From positions 682,001 to 746,000 of the forward strand of contig NZ_SCWE01000001.1 in NCBI RefSeq assembly GCF_004359505.1: a DNA stretch of 64,000 bases. Direction: 5' to 3'. Origin of the DNA: Macrococcus hajekii. Its GTDB lineage: Bacteria; Bacillota; Bacilli; Staphylococcales; Staphylococcaceae. Position 1 is the stretch's first letter, and every line of letters starts with the position of its first letter. Below the pieces are notes generated by a model. It was not told where the DNA came from, searched no databases, and saw nothing but the letters and a program-made list of their open reading frames with translations. A program made the position numbers and the translations under genes. Below, in pieces: positions 10,195 to 17,758 of the stretch.

Positions 10195-10691
10195 GATAAT
10201 AAACCATCCATCGCTTCAATCTCAATGGTCTTGTTCGCTACATCCACTTTTTTAACGACATCTTCAATATAAGGAATCAAATATTCTTTATCCCCTTTGA
10301 CGACCCAGACATCATTCGCACCTGTCTCGAAAATATCAATGACTCGTCCGAATGGTTCTCCCTCATTGAAAACCGTACAGCCGATGATATCATGATAATA
10401 GAATTCATTCTCCTTGAGCGGGATTTCAATCTCATCAACTTCCTGATAAATATCTGCACCTTTGAATTTTTCGACAAAGTTAATATTTTCAAGACCTTCA
10501 AACTGCAGCAGATGAAAGTTCTTATGCGTGCGGTAAGTCTTAATCTTAACGATTGTCTCTTGGCTGCCCTGCTTGATGGTGAGTTCTTTACCAGGTTTGA
10601 AACGTTCGGCTGTGAAATCCGAAGCGGAGAGTACACGTACTTCTCCTTTAATCCCGTGCATGTTGACAATCTTACCTATATTAACTGACAC
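10191..10691 (-). CDS. rimM: Ribosome maturation factor RimM
   Basis: 16S rRNA-processing/30S maturation factor, 166 residues, with the N-terminal beta-barrel ([18 protein letters not shown]) and the PRC-barrel C-terminal domain ([34 protein letters not shown]). The reading frame extends upstream by 11 codons, but GTG at 10691-10689 is preferred because an ideal GGAGG lies 7 bases upstream and the protein then begins where homologues do. It sits between khpA and trmD and overlaps trmD by 4 bases. Confidence 0.93.
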   Translation of the reverse strand: MSVNIGKIVNMHGIKGEVRVLSASDFTAERFKPGKELTIKQGSQETIVKIKTYRTHKNFHLLQFEGLENINFVEKFKGADIYQEVDEIEIPLKENEFYYHDIIGCTVFNEGEPFGRVIDIFETGANDVWVVKGDKEYLIPYIEDVVKKVDVANKTIEIEAMDGLLS

Positions 10692-10733
10692 GTTATCGCC
10701 TCCTATTAAAAAAAAGAGTACCATCAGGCACTC

Positions 10734-10961
10734 TTAATCAATTTCTACAAACACTTTCTTACCTGACTCGTGCCGGCCGGCTACTGTCAGCGTACGGATC
10801 GCCTTAATCAGACGTCCGTGCTTACCGATTACCTTGCCGGTCTCTTCTTTGTTGACACTGATATGATAGGTCACACTTGAATGCTGTATATCCTTAGTGA
10901 TATGAATATCCTCTGGAAAATCAACGAGCGGTTCAATCATCGTTTGTAATAATTTTTCCAT
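10734..10961 (-). CDS. khpA: KH-domain RNA-binding protein KhpA (YlqC)
   Basis: Small RNA-binding protein of 75 residues made of a single KH domain; the GXXG loop is GKHG within EETGKVIGKHGRLIKAI. In Gram-positive cocci KhpA pairs with KhpB and affects cell size and RNA stability. It lies 5 bases after rpsP, in its standard operon place before rimM. Confidence 0.93.
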   Translation of the reverse strand: MEKLLQTMIEPLVDFPEDIHITKDIQHSSVTYHISVNKEETGKVIGKHGRLIKAIRTLTVAGRHESGKKVFVEID

Positions 10962-10966
10962 CGCAA

Positions 10967-11242
10967 TTACTTCGCGATTTTTTGGTTATGGAATTTCTCC
11001 ATGATACCTTGAGTAGATAAGATATTACGTACTGTATCAGTTGGTTTAGCGCCATCAGCTAACCATTTTAAAGCTAATTCTTCATCAACTTTGATTTCTG
11101 CTGCTGGTTTAGCAACTGGATTGTAAGTTCCGATTGCTTCGATGATACGACCGTCACGTGGCGCACGAGCGTCAGCTACAACGATACGGTAGAAAGGGTT
11201 TCTTTTTGAACCCATACGTGTTAAACGAATTTTAACTGCCAT
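10967..11242 (-). CDS. rpsP: 30S ribosomal protein S16
   Basis: 91-residue small-subunit protein with the classic start [26 protein letters not shown] split across its first strands and the conserved GTYNP motif. First gene of the rpsP-khpA-rimM-trmD operon, behind a good SigA promoter. In S. aureus-like genomes ffh lies directly upstream; here a 17-kb block intervenes. Confidence 0.97.
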   Translation of the reverse strand: MAVKIRLTRMGSKRNPFYRIVVADARAPRDGRIIEAIGTYNPVAKPAAEIKVDEELALKWLADGAKPTDTVRNILSTQGIMEKFHNQKIAK

Positions 11243-11280
11243 AATTTATTTCTCTCCTTTAGTTCTTTTCTCAAGTACTT

Positions 11281-11309
11281 ACTATAACAGATAACAAATT
11301 CACTGTAAA
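11281..11309 (-). promoter_or_regulatory. rpsP operon promoter
   Basis: TTTACA (11304-11309) and TATAGT (11281-11286), 17-base spacer, minus strand. The -35 box lies in one arm of an inverted repeat CTGTAAAG...CTTTACAG (11303-11326) whose role is unknown. Confidence 0.65.
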
Positions 11310-11337
11310 GTATTTTTTCTTTACAGTTTAAAAATTA

Positions 11338-11366
11338 TTTCATTCCAGCTGAACGAACTATATAAT
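11338..11366 (+). promoter_or_regulatory. Promoter of the small membrane-protein gene
   Basis: TTTCAT (11338-11343) and perfect TATAAT (11361-11366) spaced by 17 bases, followed by a strong AAAGGAGG ribosome-binding site ahead of the ATG at 11386. It is divergent from the rpsP promoter. Confidence 0.55.
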
Positions 11367-11385
11367 AGAAGGAAAGGAGGATATC

Positions 11386-11685
11386 ATGACACAATATAAA
11401 CATACATTCTACAGCATTATTTCATTTCTGATGGCTGCTATACTGACTTTCAGCAATGAAATCATTGCCTATCGATTGCAGTCAACACTGGCCTCTTTCA
11501 CCACTCATGTTATGCTGTTTTTTATCACACTATTAATATTGCTTCTCGCTATTTATTTCGCTTATCAGGCATTTGTCAGAAGAAGAGATACGTTTAATAT
11601 CAGTTTTCTATCGATTATCGGTCTGATGAGCATCATGGCGCTGCTCTTCAATATACTGATCATCGGTATTAACTGGAAAAAATAA
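11386..11685 (+). CDS. Small multispanning membrane protein of unknown function
   Basis: 99 residues, with three hydrophobic helices at about 10-27, 38-61 and 72-95. A basic cluster RRR near residue 66 and a lysine tail (NWKK) suggest a membrane protein with a cytoplasmic loop and C-terminus. It has its own promoter, an optimal ribosome-binding site (AAAGGAGGATATC before ATG) and a terminator directly after its stop, so it is a genuine monocistronic gene. I do not recognise the family. It stands alone between rpsP and nagE, convergent with nagE. Confidence 0.75.
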   Translation: MTQYKHTFYSIISFLMAAILTFSNEIIAYRLQSTLASFTTHVMLFFITLLILLLAIYFAYQAFVRRRDTFNISFLSIIGLMSIMALLFNILIIGINWKK

Positions 11686-11716
11686 AGACATTTCAGATTT
11701 TTTCTGAAATGTCTTT
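11684..11716. terminator. Bidirectional terminator
   Basis: 14-bp stem AAAGACATTTCAGA / TCTGAAATGTCTTT around a T-rich loop, with A/T tails on both sides; it separates the small membrane-protein gene from convergent nagE. Confidence 0.85.
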
Positions 11717-11721
11717 TTCGA

Positions 11722-13173
11722 TTAATATTCCAGCTGCTTTTCTACTTCATCAGCCACCTGCTGAACATGCGTACCGATAATAACCTGAGCTTGCGTACGC
11801 CCGCTCTTCGTCACACCGACTGCTCCCCCTTGCTTCAACTTAGCATCATCAATCAATGTATTGTCCTTAACTTCCAGACGAAGCCGTGTAGCACAGTTGG
11901 TTAAACTGACGATATTAGCAGAACCACCCAGTCCATCAATCATCGAATGTGCCATAGCACTATATTTGCCGCCAGTTGCAGGCACAGTTTCATCCTCTGC
12001 GACCGCCATCACATCATCACCGCGTCCCGGTGTTTTCATATCGAACATTTGAATCGCTGCTCGGAAGATCACATAGTAGAGGACGAAGAATATTAATCCT
12101 TGAACTATTAACATCATGGGATGGTTCGCCATTGGATTCAATAATGATAACGAAAAGTCTATCAGACCTGCACTAAACGCAAAGCCTGCAGTCCATTGGA
12201 ATAAAGCCGCAATGAAAAGAGACAGACCTGTCAATACAGCATGAATCAGAAATAGTCCGGGTGCCACGAACATAAATGCAAACTCAATCGGCTCAGTAAT
12301 ACCGACAAAAAATGCAGAAACTGATCCTGCCAGCATCAGACCCGCAACCCGCTTCTTCTGTTCAGTCTTTGCCGTATGATACATCGCGAGTGCCGCTGCC
12401 GGCATCCCAAACATCATCACTGGGAAGAAACCAGCCATATAACGACCTGTAATACCTTGTGTACCAGTACCTTGCTGGAAGTTGATAATATCATTTACAT
12501 TGGCAATATCAAACCAGAATACAGCATTAAGTGCATGATGAAGACCTAAGGGAATAAGCAGTCGATTAAAGAACCCGTATAAACCTGCTCCCAGTGGACC
12601 CATACCTAAAATCCATTCTCCAAATGTAATCAGTGCAGAAAAGATAGCCGGCCATATAAAAAGTAGAATTAAAGCAATAAACATGGCACTGAAAGCTGTC
12701 ATGATTGGCACTAATCGTTTACCGCTGAAAAATGAGAGAGCCATCGGAAGTTCAGTTTCTGAAAACTTATTATACATATACGCTGCGATCAAACCGATAA
12801 CAATTCCTACAAACACATTGGAATTATCAATTTTCGCAAAGCCGGGATTAATTTTATCAACCGGTGTATTTAAAAATATAGAAACATTTTCAGGTTTCAG
12901 AATGGTCGTCACCATAAAAAAGCCGACGACAGCCGCCAGTGCTGCTGCACCATCATTTTTCTTCGCCATGCCAAGTGCTGTGCCAATAGCAAATAATAAA
13001 CCCATCAGCGTCAGAATACTTAAACCAGCTGTCGAAAAGAACTGGCTGATAATTGTTTTTTCACCTGCGAATGCCTCAATTGTATTCCCTATACCCACGA
13101 TAATTGCTGCTGCAGGTAAAATAGCAACAGGCAGCATAAGTGAACGTCCTAGTCTCTGAAAGAAACTTAACAT
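11722..13173 (-). CDS. nagE: PTS N-acetylglucosamine transporter subunit EIICB
   Basis: Phosphotransferase-system permease that imports N-acetylglucosamine and delivers it as the 6-phosphate. The EIIC domain covers roughly residues 1-385, starting FFQRLGRSLMLPVAILPAAA, with the sugar-site loop GITEPIEFAFMF. The EIIB domain occupies about 405-483 with its phosphorylated cysteine at residue 427 in LTNCATRLRLEV. No EIIA domain is fused, so a separate EIIA must donate phosphate. GlcNAc is preferred over glucose as substrate because nagA is divergently adjacent; sequence alone does not settle that. A cre-like site lies upstream. Confidence 0.85.
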   Translation of the reverse strand: MLSFFQRLGRSLMLPVAILPAAAIIVGIGNTIEAFAGEKTIISQFFSTAGLSILTLMGLLFAIGTALGMAKKNDGAAALAAVVGFFMVTTILKPENVSIFLNTPVDKINPGFAKIDNSNVFVGIVIGLIAAYMYNKFSETELPMALSFFSGKRLVPIMTAFSAMFIALILLFIWPAIFSALITFGEWILGMGPLGAGLYGFFNRLLIPLGLHHALNAVFWFDIANVNDIINFQQGTGTQGITGRYMAGFFPVMMFGMPAAALAMYHTAKTEQKKRVAGLMLAGSVSAFFVGITEPIEFAFMFVAPGLFLIHAVLTGLSLFIAALFQWTAGFAFSAGLIDFSLSLLNPMANHPMMLIVQGLIFFVLYYVIFRAAIQMFDMKTPGRGDDVMAVAEDETVPATGGKYSAMAHSMIDGLGGSANIVSLTNCATRLRLEVKDNTLIDDAKLKQGGAVGVTKSGRTQAQVIIGTHVQQVADEVEKQLEY

Positions 13174-13219
13174 TTAGAAACCTCCTTAAAATAGTTTGTT
13201 AAACTTTTCACTTAATAAC

Positions 13220-13233
13220 CTTAACCGTTTTCA
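13220..13233 (-). promoter_or_regulatory. Candidate cre site in the nagE-nagA intergenic region
   Basis: TGAAAACGGTTAAG on the minus strand matches 12 of 14 positions of the CcpA consensus. It lies in the only gap between the divergent nagE and nagA starts, so one site could serve both genes. Confidence 0.4.
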
Positions 13234-13257
13234 TTCACTATTGCAATAACCTATTTA

Positions 13258-13266
13258 TGATATAAT
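13258..13266 (+). promoter_or_regulatory. nagA extended -10 promoter
   Basis: TGATATAAT, an extended -10 element (TGN plus perfect TATAAT), 27 bases before the nagA ATG. The -35 region at 17 bases is poor (CTATTG), consistent with dependence on the extended -10. Confidence 0.5.
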
Positions 13267-13293
13267 GACAATATTCTTATAAGGAGTGATGAC

Positions 13294-14442
13294 ATGGGTT
13301 ACGTACTTTCAAATGGTATCTTTTATACAGAAAAAGGAGCCGTTCAAGGTCATATCATTATAGAAGGAAAACAAATCGACTCTATCTCCCCTGGTGAATA
13401 TACGGGTCCACTTGAATGTCATGACCTTGCCGGCCGTCATGTACTGCCCGGCTTCATTGATATTCATATTCACGGTGGTTATGGTGAAGACTTTATGGAT
13501 GCTGACTTAATGGGTCTGCATCATCTCTCTCATTCGCTGCTTAGTGAAGGTACGACCAGTTATCTAGCGACGACGATGACTCAGTCTGAAGAAGCGATTA
13601 CGACAGCTCTCTCCACATTAAAGGAATATCACACGCGCCAGTCTGAACAGGATGCAGAAATGCTCGGTATTCATCTGGAAGGTCCTTATATATCTGAATT
13701 CAAAGTCGGCGCTCAGAATCCTGATTTCGTCCAAAGACCCTCAGTGAATAATATTCTTCGATTACAGGAAAGTGCCGGTCAATTGATCAAAATTATTACA
13801 TTTGCACCTGAAGTTGAAGGAGCAGACAAAGTGCTGGAGACGCTGCATCATGATATCATCTTCTCGATGGGTCATACGGTTGCGACGTTTGACGAGATGA
13901 ATAAGGCCGCCTCTCACGGTGCAAGGCATATTACTCATCTTTATAATGCTGCTACTCCGTTCGAACATCGCAGTCCTGGTGCATTCGGTGCTGCCTGGAC
14001 TAATGAAGCACTGTCGACTGAGATAATTGTCGACGGTATACATTCTCACCCGGCTGCTGTGGATATAGCCTATCGTCTGAAAGGGCCTGAACGCATGTTC
14101 CTTATTACAGATGCGATGCGCGCAAAAGGTATGGCTGACGGTACTTATGATCTTGGCGGCCAGAATGTCATTGTTAAAAATCATTCGGCACGTCTTGCAG
14201 ATGGTACACTTGCTGGCAGTATCCTTAAGATGAATGAAGGCCTGAAAAATTTAATTGCTTATACCGATCGCAGCATCGAGGAACTATGGCGCGTCACAAG
14301 CTTCAATCAGGCCCAGTCTCTTGGCATAAGTGACAGAAAAGGCAGTATTAAACAAGGAAAAGATGCAGACCTTGTCGTACTCGATCAGGAGTTCAATGTC
14401 AGCATGACAATTAAAAGTGGACATCTTCATCACTTCAACTAA
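13294..14442 (+). CDS. nagA: N-acetylglucosamine-6-phosphate deacetylase
   Basis: Removes acetate from GlcNAc-6-phosphate to give glucosamine-6-phosphate, feeding glycolysis or wall synthesis. An amidohydrolase-fold enzyme of 382 residues. Visible motifs include the metal-site FIDIHIHGGYG near residue 54, the catalytic metal-binding Glu in GIHLEGPYIS, HLYNAATPFEHR with two His ligands, and the catalytic Asp in LITDAMRAKG. Starts at ATG 13294 after AAGGAGTG. Divergent from nagE; no nagB is in the window, so the deaminase must be elsewhere. Confidence 0.94.
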   Translation: MGYVLSNGIFYTEKGAVQGHIIIEGKQIDSISPGEYTGPLECHDLAGRHVLPGFIDIHIHGGYGEDFMDADLMGLHHLSHSLLSEGTTSYLATTMTQSEEAITTALSTLKEYHTRQSEQDAEMLGIHLEGPYISEFKVGAQNPDFVQRPSVNNILRLQESAGQLIKIITFAPEVEGADKVLETLHHDIIFSMGHTVATFDEMNKAASHGARHITHLYNAATPFEHRSPGAFGAAWTNEALSTEIIVDGIHSHPAAVDIAYRLKGPERMFLITDAMRAKGMADGTYDLGGQNVIVKNHSARLADGTLAGSILKMNEGLKNLIAYTDRSIEELWRVTSFNQAQSLGISDRKGSIKQGKDADLVVLDQEFNVSMTIKSGHLHHFN

Positions 14443-14443
14443 A

Positions 14444-14481
14444 AAAATGACATTTCAGAATGAATTCTGAAATGTCATTTT
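14444..14481. terminator. Bidirectional terminator between nagA and mnhG
   Basis: 17-bp stem AAAATGACATTTCAGAA / TTCTGAAATGTCATTTT with a 4-base loop, flanked by A and T runs; ends plus-strand nagA and the minus-strand Mnh operon. Confidence 0.88.
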
Positions 14482-14825
14482 TAGTTTAACTGCTTTCCTT
14501 TTTTACCGCTTTCCTTCGTATACATCTCGACACCGGAATTATAGGCTGCCCGAGTGATAAGGTGTCCTGCTACAGGACTGGTAATATATAGGAAGGTAAT
14601 CCCTAAAATTACACGCACACTGAAGTAGTTATCATTCACCAGGAAAAAGATGAAGACACCTGTCAATGTAAGAAGAACGCCGAGGGTCGAACTTTTGGTC
14701 GCTGCATGACTTCGTGTATAAATATCTTTGAATCTTAATAGACCAATCGTACTGATTAACGCCATTATACTGCCTAATAAAATAATGATAGCTGCAATCA
14801 GATTACTTATTTCGTTTACGTTCAA
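14481..14825 (-). CDS. mnhG: Mnh/Mrp antiporter subunit G
   Basis: Small subunit of the multi-subunit cation/proton antiporter. Family block [20 protein letters not shown] lies near residue 28, and the spacing of three membrane helices is typical. I choose the TTG at 14825 (LNVNEISN) because GGGGG sits just upstream and the resulting 114-residue protein begins near the first helix; the longer frame starting at 14885 would run far into mnhF. The HAATKSSTL motif and overall sequence resemble the second staphylococcal Mnh system (MnhG2) more than the first. Last gene of the operon. Confidence 0.85.
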   Translation of the reverse strand: MNVNEISNLIAAIIILLGSIMALISTIGLLRFKDIYTRSHAATKSSTLGVLLTLTGVFIFFLVNDNYFSVRVILGITFLYITSPVAGHLITRAAYNSGVEMYTKESGKKGKQLN

Positions 14826-15087
14826 AGATAATCCCCCTTTCAATGAACCTCGATGTTGCAATCGTACTGATAAATGCCAGCACACCGATAATAATCACAG
14901 CCTCAAGATAGACTTGCGTATTATAGAGGACGCCCACTATAGCTACTGACGACATAATGATAACCCCAATAGTGTCAAAGGCCACAATTCTATCGGGTAA
15001 GGATGGCCCTTTCAGCAATCTGAAAAATGCCAGGCACATCGCCACACCATATATCAGCAGCGCAATTTTTATTATCATCTCACTCAT
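14803..15087 (-). CDS. mnhF: Mnh/Mrp antiporter subunit F
   Basis: 94-residue protein with three membrane helices; block [18 protein letters not shown] near residue 25 is the MnhF signature. Overlaps mnhE by 4 bases upstream and mnhG by about 23 bases downstream, so it is translationally coupled in the operon. Confidence 0.9.
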   Translation of the reverse strand: MSEMIIKIALLIYGVAMCLAFFRLLKGPSLPDRIVAFDTIGVIIMSSVAIVGVLYNTQVYLEAVIIIGVLAFISTIATSRFIERGIIFERKRNK

Positions 15088-15569
15088 GAATAGATGACCT
15101 CCTTGATCAGACGTTCATAGTTTTGAATTGATTTAAGCAACTTATCATTTTCTTTTTCAGACTGATTGAGAGCATGAATAAACAGCGTACTATTGTCATC
15201 AGATATTCTTAAGACGACTGAGCCTGGTGTTAAAATAATCAGCATCGTCAGCAAGGTAATCTGCCAGTTCTCCTGCAGTTTAGTATGATAACTCACTACA
15301 CCAGGATTAACAGCTGAAGGTTTAAATAAAATATAGTGACTCGTCGTAATGCTTGAAGTAATAAGCTCTATATTAAAAGTCATCAGTAATTTGAATATAG
15401 CCCAGAACTTATAAAGATAAAACTTGCCACCGAAAAACTGATGAATGAGCCAGACTATCAGAATTCCGACCAAATAACCTCTAATAAATGTCGATAAATA
15501 AAATCTGTCCTGATCACCTAGTAATGTCCATAGGAAAGCGATAAAGATATTCAGTAAAAACTGCGCCAT
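15084..15569 (-). CDS. mnhE: Mnh/Mrp antiporter subunit E
   Basis: 161 residues, two to three N-terminal helices (FLLNIFIAFLWTLL; FIRGYLVGILIVWLIHQFF) followed by a cytoplasmic domain containing LTMLIILTPGSVV and a DDNSTLFIHALN segment, the standard MnhE layout. Shares one base with mnhD and overlaps mnhF by 4 bases. Confidence 0.9.
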   Translation of the reverse strand: MAQFLLNIFIAFLWTLLGDQDRFYLSTFIRGYLVGILIVWLIHQFFGGKFYLYKFWAIFKLLMTFNIELITSSITTSHYILFKPSAVNPGVVSYHTKLQENWQITLLTMLIILTPGSVVLRISDDNSTLFIHALNQSEKENDKLLKSIQNYERLIKEVIYS

Positions 15570-17017
15570 TAACGCTCACCTCCGTCCATCAAGGTGCTGA
15601 TATATTGTTCAACCTGGACGTGAGAAATCATTTCAAGGAGCGGCTGTGCAAATAAGGAGACGCAAAGTGATAACACAAACAAACTAGCCATAGCCACATA
15701 CTGATGGATATAGACTTGTGATCTTTTTTCTTCTGTCGGCTCTCCGAGGAACACACGGATAAACATGCGCAGAAGAGCATATAAAGCAATCAGACTTGAT
15801 AGAATAAGGATGACTGTCCCGATATAAGATTCATCTTCAAGACCTGCTTTGATAATCAGCAGCTTGCCGGCAAATCCTCCGAACGGTGGTACACCCCCGA
15901 TTGTCAGAGTGACCAGGAAAAATATCACAGCTAGAGCCGGATATTTTTTAATGAGACCATGACTTCTTCTGATACTGTTGATATGCAGTTCCCGAATAAT
16001 CAGTCCTGCTGCCAGAAATAGCAGCCCTTTTATCAGCATATCATTCAATAAATATAAGAAGGCGCCCTGTAAACCAGCCTGCGTATCCGTCGCAAGTCCG
16101 AATATAATGATACCAATCGACAAGATGATCTGATAACAGATCATATACTTGATGCTGCGATAAGCCAGTACACCGATACAGCCAATAATCATAGTGATAA
16201 TACTGCTGAACATAATCAACTGGTGAATAAGCTCTGAATGAACTGAGAAGACGACCGTAAAGAATCTGATCATGGCATAGACACCGACTTTAGTCAGGAG
16301 TGCACTAAAGATAGCTGAATTCTCCGTCGAGAGCACGGCGTATGATTTCGGCAGCCACATGAAAAGAATCAAAGCCGATTTCAGTGCAAAAACAAGCAGA
16401 TATAGCATTGCAATCAGAACAACATGGTAACTCATGCCATGTTCCTGAACTCGACCAGCCAGATGTGCAAAACTGAGTGTACCATATAAGCTGTAGGTCA
16501 TCGCAATAGCTGCAAGGAAGACCCAGGAACCGACAATATTAATGACGATATAAGGGATACTTGCTTTGAACTGAATTGAACGATTGCCAATCGCCATCAG
16601 AACGAACGAAGCGAGTAACATAACTTCAAACTGGACGAACAGATTAAAAATATCTGCTGTCAAAAATGAGCCATTAACACCCACGAGGAGAAAAAGAACA
16701 AATGAAAGTTTAACATTTTCTTCTTCAGGTCTATGGAGACCATACAATAAAATAAGTGAAGTCAGCGTCAAACTGACAGCGGATAGTGAAAGGCTTAAAA
16801 AATCGCCTGCAAACTGTATGCCATAAGGCGGACGCCAGCCACCAAAATTAATGACAAACATATTGTCAATCGAGTAATAGGCCAGCATATAAGTAATCAC
16901 TGCGCTAATTGCCGTTGCACAGATGGCTATTTCACGACGATATGATTTCACAATGACTGTCAGCAGTCCCGCAAGAAGAGGCACAAGCAGAGGAATGATA
17001 ATCAGATTATTCATCAT
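15569..17017 (-). CDS. mnhD: Mnh/Mrp antiporter subunit D
   Basis: 482-residue membrane subunit related to the proton-pumping NuoN/NuoM subunits of complex I. It has roughly 14 helices; the proton-path residues typical of this fold are seen as FVQFEVMLLASFVL (Glu near residue 131) and the Lys in FALKSALILFMWLPKSYA. Its start overlaps mnhC by 11 bases. Together with MnhA it is expected to form the ion-translocating core. Confidence 0.92.
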   Translation of the reverse strand: MMNNLIIIPLLVPLLAGLLTVIVKSYRREIAICATAISAVITYMLAYYSIDNMFVINFGGWRPPYGIQFAGDFLSLSLSAVSLTLTSLILLYGLHRPEEENVKLSFVLFLLVGVNGSFLTADIFNLFVQFEVMLLASFVLMAIGNRSIQFKASIPYIVINIVGSWVFLAAIAMTYSLYGTLSFAHLAGRVQEHGMSYHVVLIAMLYLLVFALKSALILFMWLPKSYAVLSTENSAIFSALLTKVGVYAMIRFFTVVFSVHSELIHQLIMFSSIITMIIGCIGVLAYRSIKYMICYQIILSIGIIIFGLATDTQAGLQGAFLYLLNDMLIKGLLFLAAGLIIRELHINSIRRSHGLIKKYPALAVIFFLVTLTIGGVPPFGGFAGKLLIIKAGLEDESYIGTVILILSSLIALYALLRMFIRVFLGEPTEEKRSQVYIHQYVAMASLFVLSLCVSLFAQPLLEMISHVQVEQYISTLMDGGER

Positions 17018-17336
17018 GCCCTCCTAACGCATCGATATGATTATGTTTCGTATATTGATATGTACGATATACGATAACCAGTAAGAACGCAGTGATAGCA
17101 AAGCTAATAACAATTGCTGTCAGAATCAGGGCCTGCGGCACCGCATCTACATACTCTTCTCCACTGCCGATAATCGGTACGTTACTACCTGCACGGCTCA
17201 TTGACAGAAGAAATATATTCGACGCATGGCTCATCAGACTAGTTCCAATGACAATACGGATCAAGTTTTTGGATAGCAGCAGGTAAACACCTGAAAATGT
17301 AAGAATCCCTGCAATTATAATCATCAGTAAATTCAT
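17007..17336 (-). CDS. mnhC: Mnh/Mrp antiporter subunit C
   Basis: NuoK-like subunit of 109 residues with three helices; the block GTSLMSHASNIFLLS and the C-terminal ALILTAIVISFAITAF are diagnostic. It overlaps mnhB by 4 bases and mnhD by 11 bases. Confidence 0.92.
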   Translation of the reverse strand: MNLLMIIIAGILTFSGVYLLLSKNLIRIVIGTSLMSHASNIFLLSMSRAGSNVPIIGSGEEYVDAVPQALILTAIVISFAITAFLLVIVYRTYQYTKHNHIDALGGHDE

Positions 17337-17758
17337 TTAGTATCACCACTTATCGTTAATAATATAGTCATAACCACTCCGAGTACCGTCAATAAAATAC
17401 CAAATTCAAAGACGGCTACCGTTGTGAAGTGAAATTCTCCCACCCAGGGCATTTCAAAATAAGTATCGTACTGTGTCAACCATGCATCTCCAAATAACAG
17501 CGGTAAAAAAAGGATGGACAGAGAAATCACACTTCCCCCTACTATTAAATAGGTGAAATCAAAAGGTAGACTCTCTCTGATCCGCTCAGCATCGAATGTT
17601 AAGAACATAAGGATGAATGCCGATGCAAAAACCAATCCACCGATAAAACCTCCACCCGGCCCATTATGTCCATTGAAGAAAATATAGAATCCGAATGTCA
17701 GAATAATGATAATAACGACTTTAGAAATTGTTTCGAGCATTACATCATTTTCTCTCAT
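17333..17758 (-). CDS. mnhB: Mnh/Mrp antiporter subunit B
   Basis: 141-residue subunit with four helices and the signature GHNGPGGGFIGGL near residue 28. ATG at 17758 (MRENDVMLE) is taken as the start since it matches the beginning and length of staphylococcal MnhB2; an in-frame ATG three codons earlier also exists. It overlaps mnhA by 14 bases. Confidence 0.9.
   Translation of the reverse strand: MRENDVMLETISKVVIIIILTFGFYIFFNGHNGPGGGFIGGLVFASAFILMFLTFDAERIRESLPFDFTYLIVGGSVISLSILFLPLLFGDAWLTQYDTYFEMPWVGEFHFTTVAVFEFGILLTVLGVVMTILLTISGDTK

Noticed and set aside
12683-13159. 158-residue plus-strand frame opposite nagE
   Set aside because: It is a shadow of nagE: no ribosome-binding site, no promoter and low-complexity Ala/Ile/Pro content from an antisense frame.
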